A DNA stretch of 15,437 bases, from positions 1 through 15,437 of the forward strand of contig JASANC010004013.1 in the NCBI GenBank assembly GCA_030248135.1, read 5' to 3'. The first letter of the stretch is position 1, and each line of letters starts with the position of its first letter. The translations under genes were made by a program, and so were the position numbers. Shown in pieces: positions 10,413-15,437 of this stretch. A model generated the notes under the pieces. That model made no database searches. It saw nothing but the letters and a program-made list of their open reading frames with translations, and was not told where the DNA came from. This stretch comes from Theristus sp. LFF4_11 (taxonomy: Eukaryota; Nematoda; Chromadorea; Monhysterida; Xyalidae).

Positions 10413-10618
10413 AAATTTTCCAGCTTATCTATCTGTCTGGAAATTTTGCTCCAGCTATCTATATCGCCCCCCCCCCCCCAATTGAAAAAAGGAACCGTGC
10501 AACAGCTGGATAAAGTTGTCCTTGGTTTAAACAAAGCACAGACAATAAACCCCTCGGCTCTGTGGAACAACTATGGCCAAAACGAACGAAACTAACACTC
10601 ACCCAATCGATCAACCAT
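7059..10618 (-). CDS. Phafin/PLEKHF-type PH-FYVE endosomal protein (seven exons)
   Basis: PtdIns3P-binding adaptor of endosomes and lysosomes (family knowledge: PLEKHF1/2; C. elegans ZK632.12). Exons on the minus strand: 10603-10618, 9646-9747, 9012-9179, 8684-8809, 8339-8445, 7815-7913, 7059-7334. All introns are GT-AG and all phases match, giving 894 nt and 297 aa. Exon 1 encodes MVDRL. Residues 19-39 read VESCFG...GRVLVGE; the PH domain spans about 38-135 (TKLCRKKPKQRQFFLFNDIL, then NGWLIKTQSKSFAVYAAT). The FYVE finger has W150-V-P-D153, Cys159/162, the R(R)HHCRKCG motif at 172-180 (Cys176/179), Cys184/187, the VRVC motif and Cys205/208, so all eight zinc ligands are present. The 210-297 tail is acidic (SSGEEWSDDDTDA), longer than the roughly 40-residue human tail. 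No AATAAA is seen soon after the stop. Confidence 0.95.
10297..10323 (+). repeat. (ATTG)6 microsatellite
   Basis: Six perfect ATTG units plus ATT, flanked on both sides by AGCTATCTAT-type sequence, inside the intronic foldback element. Confidence 0.9.
10354..10410 (+). repeat. Cytosine homopolymers (C13 and C33)
   Basis: C runs at 10354-10366 and 10378-10410 (33 bases), with another C13 at 10467-10479. On the minus strand, which is the PLEKHF sense strand, these are G-runs in intron 1. They could form G-quadruplex or i-motif structures, and their lengths are prone to sequencing error. Confidence 0.85.
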
Positions 10619-10662
10619 AATATTTGATGTCGTCAACTGCGGGCTGCGGCGTTGACTTGACA

Positions 10663-10666
10663 CTGG
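10663..10666 (-). promoter_or_regulatory. Candidate leader acceptor upstream of PLEKHF exon 1 (left copy)
   Basis: On the minus strand, TTTGCCAG ends at 10663, 44 bases before the ATG at 10618. It could receive a spliced leader or an upstream non-coding exon. The right-arm copy has a much stronger polypyrimidine version at the same place. Confidence 0.3.
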
Positions 10667-10704
10667 CAAACCATGAATGTGGTTGTCATTGTTGAATTGG
10701 TCAG

Positions 10705-11013
10705 GTCGCCCAGATCACGATTTCCTCAGCCGATTTCGACGATCGACGGCTCAATCAATTCAGCAGAGCACCAGGAACACGGTGATGGGTCGTTTGTGGT
10801 TTGTTTCGGCGGTTTTCTGAAAATCGAAAAACTCACAAATCCCAATAAATTGGTGTTTTGTGTTTTTTCACAAAATTTTTATTGCACATCAACCAATGTT
10901 CAGTAAAACAAAAACTTACCACAAACGACACATCATCGTGTTCCTGGTGCTCTGCTGAGTTGATTGCGCCATCGATCGCCGAAATCGGCCGAGGAAATCG
11001 TGATCTGGGCGAC
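10705..11013. mobile_element. Hairpin (MITE-like) unit, copy 1
   Basis: Terminal inverted repeats of about 95 bases begin GTCGCCCAGATCACG and end with its complement; the inner part carries CAGCAGAGCACC and its complement. The core is about 118 bases and AT-rich. There is no coding frame of transposase type. Its mirror is copy 5. No clear target-site duplication is visible because the flanks are part of the larger inverted repeat. Confidence 0.75.
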
Positions 11014-11093
11014 GTTATGTGTTGGCAATACGTGCGTTCCACGTCATGTGTCTTGTGCGCCGACCTGACACGCGACTCTGCCGGCGCTGCTTG

Positions 11094-11380
11094 ACCGATT
11101 TCGCTGCGATCGACGGCTCAATCAACTCAGCAGAGCACCAGGAACACGGTGATATGTCGTTTGTGGTTTGTTTCGGCGGTTTTCTGAAAATCGAAAAAAT
11201 CACACACCACCATAAATTGGTGTTTTGTGTTTTTTCACAAATTTTTTATTGCACACGAACCATTGTTGAATAAAACTAAAACTAACCATAAACGACACAT
11301 CATCGTGTTCCGGGTGCTCTGCTGAGTTGATTGAGCTGTCGACCGTCGAAATCGGTCAAGGAAATCGTGATCTGGGCGAC
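11094..11380. mobile_element. Hairpin (MITE-like) unit, copy 2
   Basis: Same unit, but the first 23 or so bases of the left terminus are replaced by a segment containing CGCGACTCTGCCGGCGCTG. The right end is complete (TGATCTGGGCGAC) and is followed by CATAGTTGGTCTAGGGG and a G-run. Its positional partner in the right arm is 14435-14720. Confidence 0.75.
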
Positions 11381-11390
11381 ATAGTTGGTC

Positions 11391-11500
11391 TAGGGGAGGG
11401 GGGGGGGGGGGGGGCCCCAGGGGTTAGGGGGCAAAAAAATCCGGATTTTTTTTTAAATTAAAAAAAAAAATTTTTGTTTTTAAAAAATTTTTTTTTACAA
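11391..11500 (+). repeat. G17 run followed by GGGTTAGGGGG and long A/T tracts
   Basis: A G-run at 11398-11414 is followed by CCCCAGGGGTTAGGGGG, a TCCGGA core, and alternating T and A homopolymers up to about 11500. The mirror copy is at 14322-14424 and a related copy at 13336-13450. Confidence 0.8.
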
Positions 11501-12220
11501 GTTAGGTTTGTTCGAAGCGTCTCGTCGAGCTGAGTTCATCTAGACTATTTTCAGAACGATCCGGAAAACTATAAGAGCGAAAATCGTGTTTTATTGAAAT
11601 TATGTCCATTTCATAGAGGGAAAGTTGCATTTTCAACAGTAAAACAGGACAATTTTCGACATGTACTTGAATATTGAACCGTTCTTAGTTGTTCCTCTTT
11701 AGAAAATTACCAAAATTTGACTGTGTTCAAAAATTCCTGTTTGCTGTAGCTAAGTCGGCAACCCCTGTCGACCCGGTCGCCCCCCCCCCCCCAAGACACT
11801 TACTTTCAGGTTCAACCAGCTATGCTATCTGCCACATGGCGAGAGCCCACTCTTCAAATCATCGTATCGAAAACACGTACCATGATTTCGCGATCACGTT
11901 GCGGGCAACTGACAGACGCAAGTTTAACACGTTAGTTTAGCTCAGCACGCAAGTTTTAACATGTGGCCATGTTATCGGGTATCTGAAAAACGGTCGTGTG
12001 ATGTGGTATTAACCAACATCCCCGCTCCAATTGTTTAACAATATATCGCACAACTCCATTGTAGACCTATAACGTACGCCAATCAACAAGATATCATGTT
12101 CATCTCATGGCCTACCGACTGAAAAAAACATGTTCTAAGTTGCAAGAAAACGATTTCTGAAACGATATTTCAATTCAGTTAAGTGTCGACCTGTCACGCG
12201 ACTCTGCCGGCGCTGTGCTG

Positions 12221-12506
12221 GACCGATTTCGGCGATCGATGGCTCAATCAACTCAGCAGAGCACCAGGAACACGGTGATATGTCGTTTGTGGTTTGTTTC
12301 GGCGGTTTTCTGAAAATCGAAAAAATCACACACCACCATAAATTGGTGTTTTGCGTTTTTTCACAAATTTTTTATTGCACACGAACCATTGTTGAATAAA
12401 ACAAAAACTAACCATAAACGACACATCATCGTGTTCCGGGTGCTCTGCTGAGTTGATTGAGCCATCGATCGTCGAAATCGGCCAAGGAAATCGTGATCTA
12501 GGCGAC
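12221..12506. mobile_element. Hairpin (MITE-like) unit, copy 3
   Basis: Same internal layout as copy 2, preceded by CACGCGACTCTGCCGGCGCTG and followed by CATAGTTGTTCTAGGGGG. It lies inside the left arm's inner edge and has no positional mirror on the right. It carries TCTAGGCGAC instead of TCTGGGCGAC, a variant shared with copy 4. Confidence 0.75.
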
Positions 12507-12532
12507 ATAGTTGTTCTAGGGGGAGGGGGGCT

Positions 12533-13355
12533 GGGGGGGGGGGGCGCCCCCCCCCCAAAAAAAATTTTTTGGAATATATCTATCTGAAGAAATTTTTTTG
12601 GCTCAGTTATTTTCAAAAAAAAATGTTCAATGTTCAGCGTTTATTTCCACACGCAGTATCAACGAAGAATTCGAACACGCGATTCTTTACGGGCGCTGCG
12701 CTCAACCGATTTCTCCACGTGAAAATGGATGGAACTAATGGAAGCCAAACTCCGTCACCGGCTTTCTGACTTTTCATCCAAACCACGTGCAGGAAAAACA
12801 GTTAACCAGCCCTTCGACGCCCATGTATAAAAACACCATGAGATAACAAAACCATGTGTATATTTCAACCACCAAAATCCTGGAAACTGAAAAGCTAAAT
12901 AAACCATGGTGTAAAAAAACACCATGATTTTTTAAATGGCTGTATTCGACGTTTAAAGGCTGCCAGCAGTGAGATTTAGCACTAAAATAAAAAACGGCAT
13001 TGATTTATGATCGTCAACTCCAGAAAAGCGAATGACACTTCCTTTTTTGTTTTTTTAAGAGCCATGTATATGGGCGTCGAAGGGCTGGTTAACTGTTTTT
13101 TCCTGCACGTGGTTTGGATGAAAAGTCAGAAAGCCGGCGACGGAGTTTGGCTTCCATTAGTTCCATCCATTTTCACGTGGAGAAATCGGTTGAGCGCAGC
13201 GCCGGCAGAGTCGCGTGTTCAAATTTTTTTTGCCGTTGATGCTGCGTGTGGAAATAAACGCTGAACATTGAACATTTTTTTGAAAATAACTGAGCCGAAA
13301 AACTTTCTCAGATAGATATATTCGAAAAAAATTTTTGGGGGGGGGGCGCCCCCCC
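12533..13355. mobile_element. Second foldback element at the centre, about 290-bp inverted ends
   Basis: Left 12533-12824 is reverse-complementary to 13069-13355, with small differences, around a 244-base loop (12825-13068). Both ends are G/C runs followed by A/T tracts, TATCTATCTGA and GGCTCAGTTATTTTC. Inside each arm is GCGCTGCGCTCAACCGATTTC next to a CACGTG. Its centre (about 12948) is displaced from that of the large inverted repeat (about 12908), so it is a separate insertion. It has no transposase-like frame. Confidence 0.7.
12905..12926 (+). repeat. Small perfect hairpin CATGGTGT-AAAAAA-ACACCATG
   Basis: An 8-bp perfect stem with a six-A loop lies close to the centre of the large inverted repeat. 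Further ACACCATG and AACCATG copies lie just to the left (about 12833-12856). Confidence 0.8.
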
Positions 13356-13450
13356 TAGGGTTAGGGGCTTTGAAAAAAAAAATTTTTTTTTATTTTTTTT
13401 TTCGTTTTTTTTTTAAAAAAATTTGGATTTTTTTTCAAACTTAAAAAAAA
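13336..13450 (+). repeat. G/C run plus CTAGGGTTAGGGG and A/T homopolymers
   Basis: A G-run, CG, a C-run and CTAGGGTTAGGGGCTTTG are followed by about 80 bases of alternating A and T runs. This matches in design the blocks at 11391 and 14322. Confidence 0.75.
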
Positions 13451-13632
13451 ATTTGAAAAATTTTTCTTCTACTTTGCTCTGAAAATTCGATTTATGGCAT
13501 AATTTTTTGAAAGTTCAAACCAAATTTTCTTCCCAACTTCTTTGTGTGCTTTATTATTTGGTCATTTTGACCGACGTACTCCATGTTTTTCGATTTGGAT
13601 GACTTCTAGAGTCAATTTTTAGCGTTGAAATG
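13451..13632. other. Single-copy AT-rich spacer next to the right arm
   Basis: No copy of this sequence was found elsewhere in the window, and no gene or hairpin is seen. It lies between the central foldback element and the inner edge of the right arm. Confidence 0.5.
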
Positions 13633-14321
13633 ACTTAACTGAATTGAAATATCGTTTCAGAAATCGTTTTCTTGCAACTTAGAACATGTTTTTTCAGTCG
13701 GTAGGCCATGAGATGAACATGATATCTTGTTGATTGGCGTACGTTATAGGTCTACAATGGAGTTGTGCGATATATTGTTAAACAATTGGAGCGGGGATGT
13801 TGGTTAATACCACATCACACGACCGTTTTTCAGATACCCGATAACATGGCCACATGTTAAAACTTGCGTGCTGAGCTAAACTAACGTGTTAAACTTGCGT
13901 CTGTCAGTTGCCCGCAACGTGATCGCGAAATCATGGTACGTGTTTTCGATACGATGATTTGAAGAGTGGGCTCTCGCCATGTGGCAGATAGCATAGCTGG
14001 TTGAACCTGAAAGTAAGTGTCTTGGGGGGGGGGGGGGGCGACCGGGTCGACAGGGGTTGCCGACTTAGCTACAGCAAACAGGAATTTTTGAACACAGTCA
14101 AATTTTGGTAATTTTCTAAAGAGGAACAACTAAGAACGGTTCAATATTCAAGTACATGTCGAAAATTGTCCTGTTTTACTGTTGAAAATGCAACTTTCCC
14201 TCTATGAAATGGACATAATTTCAATAAAACACGATTTTCGCTCTTATAGTTTTCCGGATCGTTCTGAAAATAGTCTAGATGAACTCAGCTCGACGAGACG
14301 CTTCGAACAAACCTAACTTGT

Positions 14322-14424
14322 AAAAAAAAATTTTTAAAAAAAAAAAAAATTTTTTTTTAATTTAAAAAAAAAATCCGGATTTTTTTTCCCCTAACCCTAG
14401 CCCCCCCCCAGCCCCCCTCCCCTA
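14322..14424 (-). repeat. A/T tracts, TCCGGA core and C-runs (mirror of 11391-11500)
   Basis: This is the mirror of the left-arm block but is not identical. It reads CCCCTAACCCTAG, then C-runs broken by AG and CCCCTCCCC, where the left arm has one long G17 run. Confidence 0.8.
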
Positions 14425-14434
14425 GAACAACTAT

Positions 14435-14720
14435 GTCGCCTAGATCACGATTTCCTTGGCCGATTTCGACGATCGATGGCTCAATCAACTCAGCAGAGCA
14501 CCCGGAACACGATGATGTGTCGTTTATGGTTAGTTTTTGTTTTATTCAACAATGGTTCGTGTGCAATAAAAAATTTGTGAAAAAACGCAAAACACCAATT
14601 TATGGTGGTGTGAGATTTTTTCGATTTTCAGAAAACCGCCGAAACAAACCACAAACGACATATCACCGTGTATCTGTTGCTCTGCTGAGTTGATTGAGCC
14701 AACGATCGCCGAAATCGGTC
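14435..14720. mobile_element. Hairpin (MITE-like) unit, copy 4
   Basis: By position it is the mirror of copy 2, but its variants follow copy 3: GTCGCCTAGATC, GTTCTAGGG beside it, AAAACGCAAAACACC, and CAGCACAGCGCCGGCAG. It also has private changes near 14670-14705. Confidence 0.75.
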
Positions 14721-14801
14721 CAGCACAGCGCCGGCAGAGTCGCGTGTCAGGTCGGCGCACAAGACACATGACGTGGAACGCACGTATTGCCAACACATAA
14801 C

Positions 14802-15111
14802 GTCGCCCAGATCACGATTTCCTCGGCCGATTTCGGCGGTCGATGGCTCAATCAACTCAGCAGAGCACCCGGAACACGATGATGTGTCGTTTGTGGTAAG
14901 TTTTTGTTTTACTGAACATTGGTTGATGTGCAATAAAAATTTTGTGAAAAAACACAAAACACCAATTTATTGGGATTTGTGAGTTTTTTCGATTTTCAGA
15001 AAACCGCCGAAACAAACCACAAACGACCCATCACCGTGTTCCTGGTGCTCTGCTGAATTGATTGAGCCGTCGATCGTCGAAATCGGCTGAGGAAATCGTG
15101 ATCTGGGCGAC
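14802..15111. mobile_element. Hairpin (MITE-like) unit, copy 5
   Basis: Mirror of copy 1 with both ends complete (GTCGCCCAGATC ... GATCTGGGCGAC). Only a few substitutions from copy 1 are visible, for example CCGGG against CCTGG and GAGCC against GCGCC. Confidence 0.75.
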
Positions 15112-15143
15112 CTGACCAATTCAACAATGACAACCACATTCAT

Positions 15144-15276
15144 TTGTGGTCATTTCAATTTGTTTTCATCAAATCTGATTCAATTTTAAGGAAATGATTT
15201 AGAGAATTAATAATTGTGGGTTTGTTTGTAGGTTATGATGCATGGGGGCATGGTGTTTCTGCAACCCCTTTTTTTT
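15144..15276 (+). other. 133-base segment present only in the right arm
   Basis: The left arm has seven bases here. The segment is AT-rich and ends in a run of eight T immediately before CAG at 15277-15279, forming an excellent acceptor just upstream of the second PLEKHF leader. It is either an insertion on the right or a deletion on the left. Confidence 0.7.
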
Positions 15277-15279
15277 CAG
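15269..15279 (+). promoter_or_regulatory. Strong candidate leader acceptor before the second PLEKHF exon 1
   Basis: TTTTTTTTCAG lies 44 bases upstream of the ATG at 15323. In nematodes such a site so close to a start codon often takes a spliced leader (established knowledge). Its use here is inferred. Confidence 0.4.
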
Positions 15280-15322
15280 TGTCAAGTCAACGCCGCAGCC
15301 CGCGATTGACGACATCAAATAT

Positions 15323-15338
15323 ATGGTTGATCGATTGG
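15323..15338 (+). CDS. Second copy of PLEKHF exon 1 (partial, continues off the window)
   Basis: ATG GTT GAT CGA TTG G followed by GTGAGTGTTAG is the same 16-base first coding exon (MVDRL) and donor as the minus-strand PLEKHF gene at 10603-10618, but on the opposite strand. The 43-base leader before it and about 100 bases of intron 1 after it are also conserved. The start codon, phase and donor are intact. Whether exon 2 and the rest follow cannot be seen, so this may be a full divergent paralogue or a 5' fragment. Confidence 0.65.
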
Positions 15339-15437
15339 GTGAGTGTTAGTTTCGTTCGTTTTGGCCATAGTTGTTCCACAGAGGCAGTTTTTATTATCAT
15401 CGCTTCGTTTAAACAAGGACAACATATCCAACTGTTT

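Larger units (their letters stand above)
10012..10482. mobile_element. Foldback (MITE-like) element with G/C-run ends in PLEKHF intron 1
   Basis: The left end reads G-run, CGATA, then TCTATCTCTATCAGACAG. The right end, read in reverse, is G-run, CGATATAGATAGC, then CCAGACAGATAGATAAGC. These form imperfect inverted termini around an AT-rich core with TCTATC repeats, an (ATTG)n tract and internal C-runs. There is no open frame that could encode a transposase. It sits wholly within PLEKHF intron 1 (9748-10602). The end motif with TATCTATCTGA and GGCTCAG is shared with the element at 12533-13355. Confidence 0.55.
10501..12184 (+). repeat. Left arm of a giant imperfect inverted repeat
   Basis: Reverse-complementary to 13633-15437 about a centre near 12908. 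Matched landmarks: CAATTCAGTTAAGT at 12171-12184 with its complement ending at 13646, the unique block 11690-12170 with 13646-14125, and the hairpin unit 10705-11013 with 14802-15111. The outermost 10501-10680 matches 15280-15437 and includes PLEKHF exon 1. The arms look nearly identical by eye apart from homopolymer lengths, scattered substitutions and one 133-base segment missing here. Confidence 0.93.
13633..15437 (-). repeat. Right arm of the giant inverted repeat (runs off the window)
   Basis: Reverse complement of 10501-12184. The last bases (ending CATATCCAACTGTTT) still match the left arm near 10501, so the true outer edge lies beyond the window. It contains a 133-base segment (15144-15276) absent from the left arm. 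It also carries a second PLEKHF exon 1 on the + strand. Confidence 0.93.

Noticed and set aside
10673..11273. Short open frames in the inverted-repeat arms, repeated at 12135-12616 and 14433-14982
   Set aside because: They are the same hairpin unit read through on both strands; the reading follows the repeat structure and not a conserved protein.
13350..13365. TAGGGTTAGGGG and CCCCTAACCCTAG resembling telomere repeats
   Set aside because: At most two units each, embedded in G/C-run blocks inside the inverted repeat; no tandem array.
10501..15437. CRISPR array or viral/Polinton origin for the large repeat
   Set aside because: Repeats are inverted and self-complementary rather than direct with unique spacers, and no capsid, polymerase, integrase or transposase frame is present.

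Overview
The window is eukaryotic and most likely from a nematode. Genes are split by short AT-rich introns with GT...TTTCAG/TTGCAG borders, exons are richer in G/C at third codon positions, and AATAAA signals follow stop codons. The most recognisable genes are an insulin-like peptide with the four-disulfide (beta-type) cysteine pattern known from nematodes and a Phafin/PLEKHF-type PH-FYVE protein. The nematode assignment is inference; the species cannot be named.

Layout. 460-1328 (+): insulin-like peptide precursor, two exons, with poly(A) signals at 1657-1719. 2296-4836 (+): phase-compatible exons of one or two proteins I do not recognise. The first part (2296-3144) and last part (4422-4836, with poly(A) signal) are well supported; the middle (3420-3894) is uncertain. 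4837-7058: AT-rich, no convincing gene, one 98-bp direct duplication. 7059-10618 (-): complete seven-exon PLEKHF/Phafin gene. I rebuilt it exon by exon with every splice phase matching; it gives 297 aa with a PH domain, a full eight-cysteine FYVE finger and an acidic tail. Its first exon is only 16 coding bases, and intron 1 holds a foldback element with G/C homopolymer ends and a run of 33 C.

10501 to the window end is one very large imperfect inverted repeat. The arms are about 1.7-1.8 kb (left 10501-12184, right 13633-15437 and continuing off the window) around a 1.45-kb middle. Each arm carries copies of a hairpin-forming (MITE-like) unit of about 290-310 bp. The middle holds one more copy and a second foldback element (12533-13355) whose ends resemble those of the element in the PLEKHF intron.

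The most striking point is that the outer part of the left arm contains the start codon, first exon and splice donor of PLEKHF, and the right arm carries the same exon on the opposite strand (15323-15338). The window therefore shows two head-to-head PLEKHF 5' ends separated by a 4.7-kb palindrome-like spacer. Either the gene was duplicated in inverted orientation, or a 5' fragment (or an assembly duplicate) lies on the right.

The insulin-like peptide would be a secreted signal; PLEKHF would act inside the cell on PtdIns3P-bearing endosomes and lysosomes. Nothing in the sequence links the genes functionally.
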